A stretch of DNA of 64,000 nt from Lepidostoma basale (taxonomy: Eukaryota; Arthropoda; Insecta; Trichoptera; Lepidostomatidae). The stretch is from contig JAHDVF020000986.1 of the NCBI GenBank assembly GCA_022606425.2, positions 516,001 through 580,000 on the forward strand, in the 5' to 3' direction. Positions 1 through 9,677 of the stretch are shown piece by piece (the first letter of the stretch is position 1; every line of letters begins with the position of its first letter). The notes beneath the pieces are model-generated. The model was given only the letters and a program-made list of their open reading frames with translations, searched no databases and had not been told where the DNA came from. The position numbers and the translations under genes are program-made.

Positions 1-200
1 GAAACTATTTGCCAAATGTGCACATGTCACTTTTTAGAATTTTACAGGAATTCCTTATCAAATATTATAAAGTTCCACGAATCCGGATATGAAAATATAA
101 CAGTGTTATATTTTTTTTTAGAAAAAATAAATATTTTAACGGTTGTTTATTAAAAAACATGTAATAAAATATTTTGTTAACTTATTGAGATATTGCTGAG
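1..200. other. No gene recognised
   Basis: AT-rich sequence with homopolymer T and A runs. No open frame with recognisable protein features and no clear repeat termini were seen. Confidence 0.4.
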
Positions 201-510
201 AGAGAACAATACGTGCTATTACAAGGAAAACTCTGCGTGATCGTATAAAAAATATCACAATCCTGTGAGGTTCAAGATGTGATCAAGTGGGGACGACAAA
301 GTCGATGGTACTGATACCAACTTGTCCAGAGAATGATTCTTTCAAGAATTCCATACATTACACTGCATGGAATACCAGATGGACGGCGTCCACCAAGGAG
401 ACCCCCCTAACGATGTGGACATAGCTGGAGTTCAGCGTCACACGAGGAGAATCCTGTAACGACAGACTCTTAAATCTACAAGTTGAAAATTAAGAAGAAG
501 ATAAAGCTAT
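201..510 (+). mobile_element. LINE 3' fragment (RTE-like, second family)
   Basis: Broken reading frames contain pieces such as TRKTLRDRIKN, a degraded 'DVVKWGRQ' block, HYTAWNTRW and PPRRPP-like proline-rich text. This matches the C-terminal tail of RTE-type LINE ORF2 proteins, downstream of the reverse transcriptase. It ends in an AAGAAGAAGATAAAG purine tail. Several frameshifts make it a dead 5'-truncated copy. It shows the same block order as the fragments at 35205-35490 and 55866-56215. Family assignment is by recognition of conserved tail motifs only. Confidence 0.55.
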
Positions 511-649
511 TAATGACACATACGTTTTGACAGAATTTTTACATTTAATTCACTTTTGACTTATTCGAATTCGATATTATATGTATTATTTTATCAATGG
601 ATTTGTGCAAAATCTAATCAAGTTTTAGGAACATACGCTTTTGCCATGA

Positions 650-918
650 AATCGCACCGTGAGTGGTAAACCGAGATAAGTTCAAATATAAATTTTGGAA
701 ACATGGGAGTTTAAAGACTTCATATTGCTTGGAAAAACTGTTTTTTTTTTTTAAATAAACCAATGATTTTCGGTTTATAGTAATATACTTATAAACCGAA
801 TATCATTGGTTTATTTAAAAAAAAAAACAGTTTTTCCAAGCAATATGAAGTCTTTAAACTCCCATATCTCCAAAATTTATATTTGCAGTTATCTCGGTTT
901 TACACTCACGGTGCGAAA
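650..918. mobile_element. Foldback element (long inverted repeat)
   Basis: Two arms of about 120 bp are reverse complements. The left arm starts near TCGCACCGTGAG (653) and the right arm ends with CTCACGGTGCGA (905-916). Both carry the segment around AGACTTCATATTGCTTGG. The centre is a short AT spacer with poly-T and poly-A flanks. There is no coding capacity. A hairpin or MITE-type DNA element, or a snap-back retro-copy, are both possible. Confidence 0.75.
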
Positions 919-1655
919 TGTAGTTGGTATTTAATGACTTATTCGAATTAAAATCTCAAAATTCACAAAAGCTGACATGTATGCTTTTGACAAACATGTA
1001 CGGATACATAATACGTTATTTCGAATATACGAGTACCTTAAATATTTTTTGATTACCACTTCGTCAAAATACTAAAAAAAAATACACTCTTTTTAGATAA
1101 CACATAATATATTTTTCGAGACATTTCCTCAGTCGAATCCCGCAAAAAGTTGATTTGATTGTCAAAATACAAAATTGTAAATATTTTTTCGATTCGCATG
1201 AGTGAAAAAACTTTTTTAGCTTTAAAAATGCTCATTTGTTTATCTAAAATGTGTTTTTTTTTTTCGTCGATATATCATCAACTTGCTTGTATTTGAAAGA
1301 ATTCGTAATACGGGCTCAATGTATAATTTTAAGAATCTCTAACCAATCACGCAATTTAAAGTTTTGATTGCAAATGGTGGACGTAAAAGCTATGGAAATT
1401 ATACAAACTGCTTCCTGTAAAAACAATAACACCCAGGAACAACAAAAGAGCTCCTTTGTTCGCCTTGCATAGCTCAAAAGCTGTTAAAATAGCGGAACCG
1501 CATTAAAACTGCGCCGAGCCTTTCGGTAAACAAGGAATGGAATCCGATAACCAGAGGCGGCCCGTGCTGGACTCTTCAATGATGCCGTTTCACTCGTTTG
1601 TACATACGAGTACACTTCATTTTAGGTTTAATCCTTAATTTCATGGGGTATCAAA
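919..1655. other. No gene recognised
   Basis: AT-rich to about 1370. The stretch 1380-1600 is less AT-rich and includes CCAGAGGCGGCCCGTG near 1550; it could be an old repeat or a single-copy element. It has no convincing open frame. Confidence 0.35.
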
Positions 1656-1661
1656 TTTGCT

Positions 1662-1937
1662 AACTAACTAGCTAACTAACCATCACGCCGTCTCCCTGAA
1701 AGGGTAGGCAGAAAGAATGGACTCTCACACTTTTACTGATGCGGCACTCCATCCTTCTCTTTTCGCTCCGCGGGAGACGCGGTGTGATGGGTTGCAAACC
1801 TCATCGCCACCAATAGGCATCTCCCGCGCACACTTCGATCGTCCAACACCCACAAAATAAATCTCAAACAAATAATATAAAATACAATGATATAAAATAA
1901 AATAACAATATAAAAATAATTTAACACAAAATGTTCT
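1662..1937 (-). mobile_element. SINE with RTE-type 3' end, copy 1
   Basis: On the minus strand the element reads from AGAACATTTTGTGTTAAATT (about 1937) through a GC-rich body (GCGGGAGATGCCTATTGG) to the terminal GGCGTGATGGTTAGTTAG. The body holds a B-box-like GGTTTGCAACCC, here with one change from the GGTTCGCAACCC of the other copies. The last 60 bp match the 3' end of the RTE-like LINE in this window (…TCTGCCTACCC…GGCGTGATGG). This shared tail suggests mobilisation by that LINE. It is very similar to copies at 28161-28320 and 32735-33000. Confidence 0.75.
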
Positions 1938-2376
1938 GTGGTATATCTGACCTATATTTTATTAAAATTGCTACGTAATTATGTGAGTTTACCTAAAAAT
2001 CTATAAATATGTATTTGTATCTAGGACTATCTACTATTTTAAACAAATGGCAAATTTAACATGTAACCACAAGAAACCGTATCGTAGAATTTTATCACAA
2101 ACCAATGTTCAATCATATTAGAAGCTATTATAAAAAATGAATTTTCTTATCATCAGAATTCCACGAAGCTCCCGTGGCTTTTGAGAATAATTCTGTCCCA
2201 ACTCGGGCCCGCGCCAGCCCACTACGTTGAATATTCAATAAAGTTTTTTTGCTTTTCAGCTCGCGGGCAATATCGACTTTTGAAAGCTTTATTCGATTGG
2301 AATCTATTAGAAAGCAATTGGCAACAGTAGGCAAATAACATGGGCTTTAAGACTATTTGTATTGTTGCTATAAATA

Positions 2377-2599
2377 AAATAGAACTTCCAAAGTGCTGGC
2401 GAATACCTTCGTAGCAGAGTGGTAAGAGCTCTGACTGGCATACGGAAGGTTCCGGGTTCGATTCCCGGCAATAGCAGTGTGATTGTCACACTGTCTTTGG
2501 TCTGGTTGTAGAATTCTCGTGTACGGACAAAATTGTATAGAGTAAGTGACCTGTTATATACGTAAAAAAAAAGAATATAGAAGAAATAGAACTTCCAAA
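2377..2599 (+). mobile_element. tRNA-derived SINE with 16-bp target site duplication
   Basis: The SINE head (CCTTCGTAGCAGAGTGG, about 2406) has an A-box-like block and the B box GGTTCGATTCCC (about 2455). These are followed by the family body GTGTGATTGTCACACTG and TTTGGTCTGG. The perfect direct repeat AAATAGAACTTCCAAA lies at 2377-2392 and 2584-2599, so the insertion spans about 2393-2583. The TSD length fits LINE-driven retroposition. The same family occurs at 11930, 28602, 48455, 54157, 56530 and 56810. Confidence 0.85.
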
Positions 2600-2826
2600 T
2601 TTAAATGTATCAGCTCAATTTGAGAACAAGCAGTACATAAAGGTACGCAAGACTTCGAAGAGCGCAGAAGTGACGTTGCACAAAGGGACAGAAGAATGAA
2701 GTGACCATTGAAATATTTCGGCAGTTCCACTGGTAACGTCTTCCCCTGCTTTAGATGCAGAGTTAGTGGGCCCATAATTGGACTCTATAGCCATATGAGA
2801 ACCCACATCCGTAAAGGTCTGTCTTC

Positions 2827-4230
2827 TTGGATAGCAAGCTCAATATAATTATTTATTTACGTATTTTGGAAACATTGTTATCGGAAACATTGTTAAATCA
2901 CCGGGCAATAAGTCTGTTAAGCGCCGTTGGTAAACTCTACGGCCGAATCTTAATAGAAAGAGTAAAAAAGACGACGACTGAAAGAGTATGGGATGTTCAA
3001 GGCGCTTTTATGACCGGAAGAGGATGTATGGATCAGATTTTTGCACTTCGAACGCTTGCGGAGAAGTTTATGGCCAAAAACCGTAAGCTTTTCTGTGCGT
3101 TTGTCGATTTGCAAAAAGCCTATGATCGAGTGAACAGAGATAAACTGTGGTCAATCTTGTCCGAATACGGAGTGAGCACAAAACTGATACGGGCGGTTGC
3201 TTCTCTCTACGAAGGGAGCACTGCCAGTGTTAGGGTAAATGGAGACATCACGCCCTGGTTTGATATCACGAAGGGTGTTAAGCAGGGCTGCGTGATGTCT
3301 CCATGGTTGTTCAATCTGTATATGGACAAGTGTATGAAAGAACTTAAAGGTATAAATGCTGGTGCTAAGATGAGTGATTTATCTGTAAACTGTCTGCTTT
3401 ACGCGGACGATGCCGTTCTCGTTGCGGATAGTGCGGACGAATTACAAATCTTGGTGTCGAGAATGAATGAGGTATGCAAGTCAAATGATTTAATGATGAA
3501 TGTCGGAAAGTCAAAGGTGATGATTTTCGAAAGGGAAGAGCAAATGACAGTTTGTAATATAAGTGTGAACGAAGAGAACTTGGAACAGGTGAAAGAATTT
3601 GTGTATTTAGGTAGTATGTTCACAGCAGATGCCCGAACGGATAGTGACGTCGAAAGAAGGGTTGGTGCGGGTAACAAAGTGAATGGAGCTTTAAAAATAG
3701 TTATTGGAAACAAGAATTTATCAATGAAAGCGAAAACGGCCGTTCACAATGGAGTTCTGGTCCCAACCCTAATGTATGGAAGCGAAGCATGGAACTGGCA
3801 GAAGAAGGATGAGAATAGAATAAATGCGGTAGAGATGAGGTCCCTAAGACGTATGTGTGGTAGAACGATATACGACAGAATCTCAAATGCTGATATAAGA
3901 AAGGAATGTAGAGCGGAAGAAGGTATTATGAACAAAATTATGAAAGGATCGCTGCGTTGGTTCGGACATATGGAACGCATGGATGGAGAAAGAATGGTTA
4001 AGAAAGTATACGTTAATGATGTAAATGGGGTACGAAGTCGAGGCAGACCGAGGAAAACATGGCATGACCAAATTAATCAAATTTTAAAGGTTGGTCATGT
4101 TAGAAGTCGGAGGAATCGACGTGCGTGTATGACTCGTTGTATGAATGTGGAGGAAGCTAGAGAGGTTTGCCAGGATAGAGTAGTGTGGCGGTCCATTCTC
4201 TCTGCCTACCCCTGCGGGGAAACGGCGTGA
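2827..4230 (+). CDS. Reverse transcriptase of a 5'-truncated RTE-like LINE
   Basis: An open frame of 467 codons encodes a non-LTR reverse transcriptase. Residues from about 24 on (NHRAISLLSAVGKLYGR) are element-derived; the first ~23 residues come from flanking DNA, so the annotated start is not a natural start. Visible motifs are CAFVDLQKAYDRVNRDKLW (90-108), GVKQGCVMSPWLFNLYMD (150-167) and the catalytic YADD (192-195). A C-terminal region follows with LMYGSEAWNW and GRPRKTWHDQ. The N-terminal endonuclease is missing. It has no stop or frameshift, unlike all other copies here, so this copy is young. It would not be autonomous. The enzyme copies its own RNA at the target site in the nucleus. 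Confidence 0.9.
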   Translation: MDSKLNIIIYLRILETLLSETLLNHRAISLLSAVGKLYGRILIERVKKTTTERVWDVQGAFMTGRGCMDQIFALRTLAEKFMAKNRKLFCAFVDLQKAYDRVNRDKLWSILSEYGVSTKLIRAVASLYEGSTASVRVNGDITPWFDITKGVKQGCVMSPWLFNLYMDKCMKELKGINAGAKMSDLSVNCLLYADDAVLVADSADELQILVSRMNEVCKSNDLMMNVGKSKVMIFEREEQMTVCNISVNEENLEQVKEFVYLGSMFTADARTDSDVERRVGAGNKVNGALKIVIGNKNLSMKAKTAVHNGVLVPTLMYGSEAWNWQKKDENRINAVEMRSLRRMCGRTIYDRISNADIRKECRAEEGIMNKIMKGSLRWFGHMERMDGERMVKKVYVNDVNGVRSRGRPRKTWHDQINQILKVGHVRSRRNRRACMTRCMNVEEAREVCQDRVVWRSILSAYPCGETA

Positions 4231-4250
4231 TGGTTTTGTTGTTGTTGTTG
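2896..4250 (+). mobile_element. RTE-like LINE, 5'-truncated, best copy
   Basis: Homology starts at about 2896 inside the RT domain and runs to the conserved 3' end GGCGTGATGG followed by a (TTG)n tail (4233-4250). The 3' end defines a family present in at least 15 pieces in this window, many ending in TTAGTTAGTT instead of (TTG)n. The upstream sequence shows a 16-bp direct duplication around GGAAACATTGTTA (2867-2900), possibly linked to the insertion. The target site duplication was not resolved. Confidence 0.85.
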
Positions 4251-4259
4251 TCGTCTGCA

Positions 4260-4840
4260 TAAACATTTATTCAAAAACATCGATGCAGTTTTCCATGGAA
4301 ACCTGTGTTCAAATTTTGCATTTATGAACTAATGATTATGATAATGCAATAGTCAACATAAAATATCAATGCATACATAAACAACATTAATACATACATA
4401 ACAATATTAACTGCCCATCATATTTTTTAACAATTGAAGGCTGCTTACTGGTGCTTAGTGATTAAACATACAACAAAGAAAAATAATTTTAAAAAATCAC
4501 CAATTGGGATAAAAAACCCATTTTTGACATTTTTTTAATTGGCATCTTTGTAATGATCAGTTTTTAATTTTTTCATTATTATTATTACATGTATATTTAT
4601 AAAAAATTATGTGGGTTGACACATACGAGTATATTATGAATTATATTATGCTACTATACTATATTATGCTCGTATATTATGCTACTATACTAGGTAAGCA
4701 GTGTACTTCAAGTGTTTTTTATATTTAGCCTCAGATAATAACCGATATATTTTTTATGACAAAAAAATATATACAGCATACATAACACGATTTTTCATTT
4801 GTTTTTAAGACTAGGGATTTCCACTTACTTATTCATTGTA
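4260..4840. other. No gene recognised
   Basis: AT-rich. A short imperfect tandem repeat (TATTATGCTACTATACTA) lies at about 4630-4692. No protein or RNA gene was recognised. Confidence 0.4.
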
Positions 4841-4844
4841 ATAT

Positions 4845-5094
4845 CGAAGCCGGCGCGCACCGCCCGCAGTACCGCCCCAGCGGTGAAGAAATTGAATCGT
4901 TGAATTGCCCTTTTGTTTTTCTAGCGCAAAATGTTCTTCCTCCATAAGCAGTGAGCGACTAAGCGGTATTGTTTTAGCGGAAACACTCCTTGGAGAGCAT
5001 TAGACCCGTGGCATCTGCTTAATGTCGTCAATTTGTGTTTTGTTTTTCACTCTGTTTTTCTTCATTTTCGATGCAGAGAGCCGATGTCGTAAGT
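4845..5094 (+). CDS. Possible first exon with signal peptide and splice donor
   Basis: A GC- and CpG-richer stretch (4848-4885) precedes ATG at 5022. The frame MSSICVLFFTLFFFIFDAESRC (5022-5087) looks like a signal peptide: a short head, a run of about 14 hydrophobic residues and a polar end. The frame reaches C|GTAAGT at 5089-5094, a consensus donor. Reading past it gives low-complexity text, as expected for intron. It would be the first coding exon of a secreted or membrane protein on the plus strand. No downstream exon was identified, so product and reality are uncertain; chance is possible. Confidence 0.35.
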
Positions 5095-5274
5095 ACTCTC
5101 AGAAGAACATTCCATCGACTAAAAAGGATAGTAATCGTCTTACACTCCTTCCCTACCTAACCTCGATACCTACACAATACTATTCAATAGTGTGCCAAAT
5201 ATCCCAACCCAAACCAAAAAATTATGCTAGCCACATACTTACCTAGCGTCAAAGGTGAGTTGAATCGATCTTTA

Positions 5275-5914
5275 TTAATCCTTACCACTCCATTATTTTT
5301 TGATATTGTTTGTCAGCCAACTCTAATTTAAATAATGTCAAAACATTTTTATTAATTACAAAAAAAAATCGTTCAAAATTCATATGTAATGATTTATTCT
5401 TCAAATAAAAAACAATTTACAAAAAACATTATGAACTACTCATAGTTTTGCATAATATAGTACTTTTTAAAACAATATCCAGGATGGACACCAGGTTTTC
5501 TGGAACAGGTCTCACAAAACCACACTGTTTCCCGTCTTCCCCCTGGAATCTTTCTGTTACTGCACACAGTACAGTCTTTAGAACTTTTGTCCAGTTTCGC
5601 AATGAGTGGAGCTTGTACTTTAATCGCTCGTCTGCATGACGTATCACGTGAAGTTCCCGCCATTTTAGGTTATGTGAATTTGCAAGGATTATTTTATAGT
5701 AAAATAAAAACGGAAAACAGCCAAAATCTTATTAAAACGTGAAATTAAATGTTTTTTTAACGAAGAAACAACGACACGTGTCAAGTTTTGCGCACGAAAA
5801 TACACCGCGCGCGCAAGTCTTATCTTGTCGGCCGCCAGCCGACAACTGAGTTGTAGCTTACATACTCGTATAGCGATATCGGCTGGCATTCGACAAAGGA
5901 GTGGTAAGGGTTAA
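5275..5914 (-). mobile_element. piggyBac-like element, internally deleted
   Basis: The 13-bp terminal inverted repeats are TCCTTACCACTCC at 5279-5291 and GGAGTGGTAAGGG at 5898-5910, one mismatch apart. They are flanked on both sides by TTAA (5275-5278 and 5911-5914). A TTAA target and termini starting CCC are hallmarks of the piggyBac superfamily. At 632 bp it is far shorter than an autonomous copy (about 2.4 kb). It keeps only the last coding part of the transposase on the minus strand (5436-5663). The right part (5760-5890) is non-coding and holds GCGCGC-rich sequence. Confidence 0.85.
5436..5663 (-). pseudogene. piggyBac transposase C-terminal Cys-rich domain (remnant)
   Basis: An open 75-residue frame has the pattern CTVCSNRK, then WFCETC, then PGVHPGYCFKKYY. 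This is the CxxC / CxxC / C-F-x-x-Y arrangement of the C-terminal zinc-binding domain of piggyBac transposases, which contacts the terminal repeats. The RNase H-like catalytic core with its aspartates is absent. The frame is still uninterrupted. It lies near the left terminus, as expected for an element transcribed on the minus strand. Alternative: a domesticated mini-protein, for which there is no evidence. Confidence 0.8.
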
Positions 5915-6065
5915 CTTATTTTCTGCGGGAAAGTTAACATATTAATATCCGATTATTGGACTGGTAGTGGCCGGCGGGAAGAGTATAAATGCCTCTTTCG
6001 AGGAGTCCGTGTTAACTATTCAAAATGTATTTTTACACAATTTTAATTGCATAATTTTAACAATA

Positions 6066-6675
6066 AAAGATGAGCGAGAAAAGAGGTATATAGAAAGAAG
6101 GATTAGGGTAGGCAACAAAGCGAATGGTGTACTTAAAGTGGTCATCGCAAACAAAAACCTATCCAAAAAAACTAAAATGGCAGTGCACAATGGTGTTCTT
6201 CTACCGACCCTTATGTATGGAAGCGAAGCATGGAACTGGCAAAAGAAGGACGAAAGTTGAATAAATGCAGTAGAAATGAGATCTCTTAGACGAATGTGTA
6301 GATACTCTGTGTATGATAGAGTATCGAACGAAAATATAATAAGATAATACGGTGCGAATGGTGGTGTTATGAACAAAATAATAAAAGGGTCTTAAAGATG
6401 GTTTGGATACATGGAAAAAATTAGTGAAGACAGAATGGTGAAGAAAGTATTCGTAAACAACGTGAACGGAGCTAGAAATAGAGGATCGATGGCACGATCA
6501 AATCAATTAAACATTAAATGTCGGTCACGTGACGAGTCTAAGAAATCGACGTGCGTGCATGACACGGTCTATGAATGTTGAGGAATCGGGAGAAATGTGT
6601 CAGGAAAGAAAAGCGTGGCAGTCCACTCTTTCTGCCTAGCCCTTCGGGGATACGGTGTGATATAGTTAGTTAGTA
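6066..6675 (+). mobile_element. RTE-like LINE 3' fragment (dead)
   Basis: The sequence starts in the post-RT region (RRIRVGNKANGVLKVV). It continues through LMYGSEAWNWQKKDES and then breaks by stops and frameshifts before the 3' end CGGTGTGATATAGTTAGTTAG. It is the same family as 2896-4250 but diverged. Confidence 0.85.
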
Positions 6676-6679
6676 TTTG

Positions 6680-7420
6680 TAAAATTTGATGAAATTTAAT
6701 ATTTATATTAAAGTTAATTAAGAGAATTCTGTTTTCAATAGATTACAGCTGACATATTTATTTATAATACAATAAAATGTTTCTGGTACTTTAATTTTTA
6801 ATATAATTTAATTTAAATATAACCTGTTCTATTATATATTTCGTCCGCTGGTTGGCCCTCCCCTTTGGTTTATCCTTATACATTTTTTTGTTTAAAGTTT
6901 TATTTCTTACGTAAATATTTTCAACATAATGTAAATATTAATACTTTTATTTAACGTATTCCTATCTTTATCCTAATCTATTATATATTCATTGGCCCAC
7001 TAGGCGTAGAACTTAGTAAATCGTTTAGAATTATGAGTCGAAATATTCCCCAAAGAATTCAACTAGGACCCGATCCGTCTTCACGCCCGATTGGAGAAGG
7101 TTCGGATCCACATTAGCAGATGTGGAACCAATTCTTTAAATTCTACAACAGCGAATCCAATGCTATTTTACACATTCTAAAGATATCACAAATAGGGAAT
7201 CCATAGAATCAAACGCAATCCTAAAATTAAGGTCTCAGAAATAGGCACTTGGAAGCGAGACCTTCAGTCAGTTATAATATCACGCGCGTGTCTTTGTCGC
7301 TTCACTGACTATAAACCTCTCATCAAACCCATTAAATAAGAGACGGTTAATATTTTAAATATAGGCATATCTTTGAAGCTTTACTATATTCAACAACTGA
7401 CATTTATAAACTAATATTGT
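6680..7420. other. No gene recognised
   Basis: AT-rich to about 7020. The less AT-rich part 7020-7330 shows no motif that could be assigned. Confidence 0.35.
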
Positions 7421-7484
7421 GGATGGGCGAGTGGAGACGGATACTAAAAAAAGGGTTGGGGCAGGCAACACAGTGAATGGTGCA
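7421..7484 (+). mobile_element. Short RTE-like LINE fragment
   Basis: GGATGGGCGAGTGGAGACGG and AGGGTTGGGGCAGGCAACAC correspond to the 'DGRVE…RVGAGN' segment of the main RTE-like family. About 64 bp, truncated at both ends. Confidence 0.7.
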
Positions 7485-7849
7485 CATTTATTTATTTATT
7501 TATTGATCATTTACCAAGTACTTGGTTTTAATACATCCCAACTGGGGTAACTTTTTCTAGGGAGGCATTCTTAGTACTCTATATAATTTCAATATATAAT
7601 ATAATTTACAAATTTAGGGAGCAGTTAAGGGAAGCAACACATATCCTTAAGTGTATAACTTGAAATTAATTTACTTATATATTATATAACACTATTTAAA
7701 CACTATTATATATTATATAACACTATTAAAACAACGGGGCTCAAATTTTGATAGGGTCACGGAGATACATATTTTGCTGGCAAATATGTGTCACCTAAAT
7801 ACCGTGTAACGCCACAGTTGCATACCATCAGCAACACTACCAATAGTCC

Positions 7850-8275
7850 TACTCCTAGCGTCCACGAGTGGCCTCATAGGCCCCGCGAGCCCTGGGCAAT
7901 GTGGCCACTGACAATACCATCAGCCATAGCAGATAGGAGAGGATGAATGGCGGGTCTCCAGCGCCATAAAACTGGAACCCCCCAGCTAAGGGAAGGAAAA
8001 CCCCTACAGAAAAACCCTGGTCCTCCTGGTAGGGGGTTTGGCGTAAGGCTAACAACCTTATCCTAGAAAAAAAAAACTTGTTACGAAAAATCCAAGGAGC
8101 CTCGGACATATCGGCACTACCCCTGGACGACCCGGCAACCGAAATAAGGACTGAGAAATTGGAGAATGGGGGCATCAAACAGACAAGAATGGAGGAAGCT
8201 CCTGGATTCAGCCAAGGCCCACCCAGGGCTGTCGAGCTTAGGATGATGATGATGATGATGATGATTTAAACACTA
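7850..8275 (+). mobile_element. Dispersed LINE-like repeat with (GAT)n tail
   Basis: A GC-richer block includes AAACCCTGGTCCTCCTGGTAG and ends with ATGATGATGATGATGATGAT (about 8243-8266). The simple-repeat tail and lack of a coding frame suggest a retroposed copy (5'UTR plus 3' end of a LINE, or a SINE). Exact family not identified. Confidence 0.5.
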
Positions 8276-8388
8276 TAATATTGTCTTATATAACACTATT
8301 TAAACTTTTCTTCTATATTCGCCATTACTTTGTGTTGCGGATTCATATTTGAATTACTTTTTGATAACTTTGTATCACAACACTTTTT

Positions 8389-8442
8389 TACACTTTTTTC
8401 AGACATGTTTCGGGACACAGAAGCCCCTTCTTCAGTGTGTAC
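8389..8442 (-). ncRNA. Hammerhead-ribozyme-like motif
   Basis: Mirror copy of the motif at 8694-8746. On the minus strand CTGAAGA lies at 8435-8429, stem II is GGGG with TCCC, then GAAAC and ATGTC. Stem I pairs two proximal base pairs, then has a one-sided loop and a distal helix. It would be inactive as a plus-strand transcript. Confidence 0.6.
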
Positions 8443-8693
8443 AAATTTTAACAGCTAAATGAGACAAAATCGTTACTTATATACTAAATAAAATTAAAAT
8501 GGTAAAGGAGGAGTGGGGGTGGTTCCAATTAATTTAACTTCCAGTCCGATACTAGATTTATTTCCCCTGTCCCATTATTCCGGCTAAAATGTAATTAACA
8601 CTATTTCTTGGAACCACCCCCACTCCTCCTTTACCATTTTAATTTTATTTAGTATATAAGTAACGATTTTGTCTCATTTAGCTGTTAAAATTT

Positions 8694-8746
8694 GTACACA
8701 CTGAAGAAGGGGCTTCTGTGTCCCGAAACATGTCTGAAAAAAGTGT
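8694..8746 (+). ncRNA. Hammerhead-ribozyme-like motif
   Basis: The core CTGAAGA is at 8701-8707, with one extra A after it. Stem II pairs GGGG (8709-8712) with TCCC (8721-8724), then GAAA (8725-8728). Stem III is the palindrome ACATGT, ending in the cleavage triplet GTC (8732-8734). Stem I is CA with TG, a 7-nt one-sided loop (AAAAAAG), then TACA with TGTA. Very short stem III is typical of Penelope-element hammerheads, which are thought to act as dimers. The extra nucleotide after CTGANGA is non-standard and may reduce activity. Confidence 0.6.
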
Positions 8747-8785
8747 AAAAAAGTGTTGTGATACAAAGTTATCAAAAAGTAATTC

Positions 8786-9140
8786 AACTATTTAAACTAT
8801 TTACTTATTTTTAAAAATTATACTACATTCAAGCCATCCTTTTTTTAATGTTTTTTGTAATTGTGCGTTGTCATTTTTTGTGGGTCGCTTATAGTTTTGT
8901 TAATTATGTTATAGTGTTTGGGTCCAAGATAGTAGAAATGTCTTTGTGCATAAGAAGTTTTAGTTTTTGGTACAAAATGGAGTTATGTTTGTTGAGTGTG
9001 TTGTACGTTTGTTGTGCTTTTAAGGTTCTTTCGGTGTCCTTGTGGTAGTGTACGACTAATTTTTTTTTATATACAGTTAGTTAAACAGCTGTCGCGACTA
9101 ATTATATTCAATTTTGATATTCATAACAAAGTTTTTTTTA
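8786..9140. other. No gene recognised
   Basis: AT-rich with T-runs; two overlapping short frames have no recognisable protein features. Confidence 0.35.
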
Positions 9141-9143
9141 TTT

Positions 9144-9676
9144 ATCAACAACAACAAACCATCACGCCGTTTCCCCGCAGGGGTAGGCAGAAAGAATGAA
9201 CCGTCACACTACGCTATCCTGACATACCTCTCTAGCTTTCTCCACATTCATACAGCGAGTCATATACGCACGTCGATTCTTCCGGCTTCTGACATGATCA
9301 ACCTTTAAAATTTGATTAATTTGGTCATCGACTCCGTACTCCATTTACATCGTTAACGTATACCTTTTTAGCCATTCTTTCTTCACCCATGCGCTCCATA
9401 TGTCAGAACCAACGCAGCGATCCTTTCATAATTTTGTTCGTAATACCTTTTTTCGCTCTACATTCCTTTCAATAATAATATCAGCATTTGAGATTCTTTC
9501 GTACATCGTTCTAGCACACATACGTCTTAGGGACCTCATCTCTACCGCATTTATTCTGCTCTCATCTTTCTTCTGCCAGTTCCATGCTTCGCGTCCATAC
9601 ATAAGGGTTGGGACCAGAATTCCATTGTGAACGGCCATTTTCGCTTTCATTGATAAATTTTGTTTCCAATAACTAT
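9144..9676 (-). mobile_element. RTE-like LINE 3' fragment (dead)
   Basis: On the minus strand: AKMAVHNGILVPTLMYGREAWNWQKKDESRINAVEMRSLRRMC, then a frameshift near 9470 (ATTATTATT expansion), then degraded tail. The 3' end is GGCGTGATGG plus a (TTG)n tail at 9144-9160, as in the best copy. It joins another LINE fragment at about 9676. Confidence 0.85.
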
Positions 9677-9677
9677 C

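Larger units (their letters stand above)
8345..8785. mobile_element. Foldback element with paired hammerhead motifs
   Basis: Two arms of about 180 bp are nearly perfect reverse complements (left 8353-8546, right 8608-8783). Each arm ends with AATTACTTTTTGATAACTTT or its complement and carries one hammerhead-like core. The ~60-bp spacer is AT-rich. There is no open frame. The shape and the ribozyme point to a Penelope-like (PLE) derived or retrozyme-like element. Confidence 0.75.

Noticed and set aside
2827..2895. N-terminal 23 residues of the 467-codon frame as native protein
   Set aside because: Homology to RTE reverse transcriptases begins at NHRAISLL; the upstream part is flanking DNA read through by chance.
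3399..3713. Antisense frame of 104 codons
   Set aside because: Lies entirely opposite the reverse transcriptase; a shadow.
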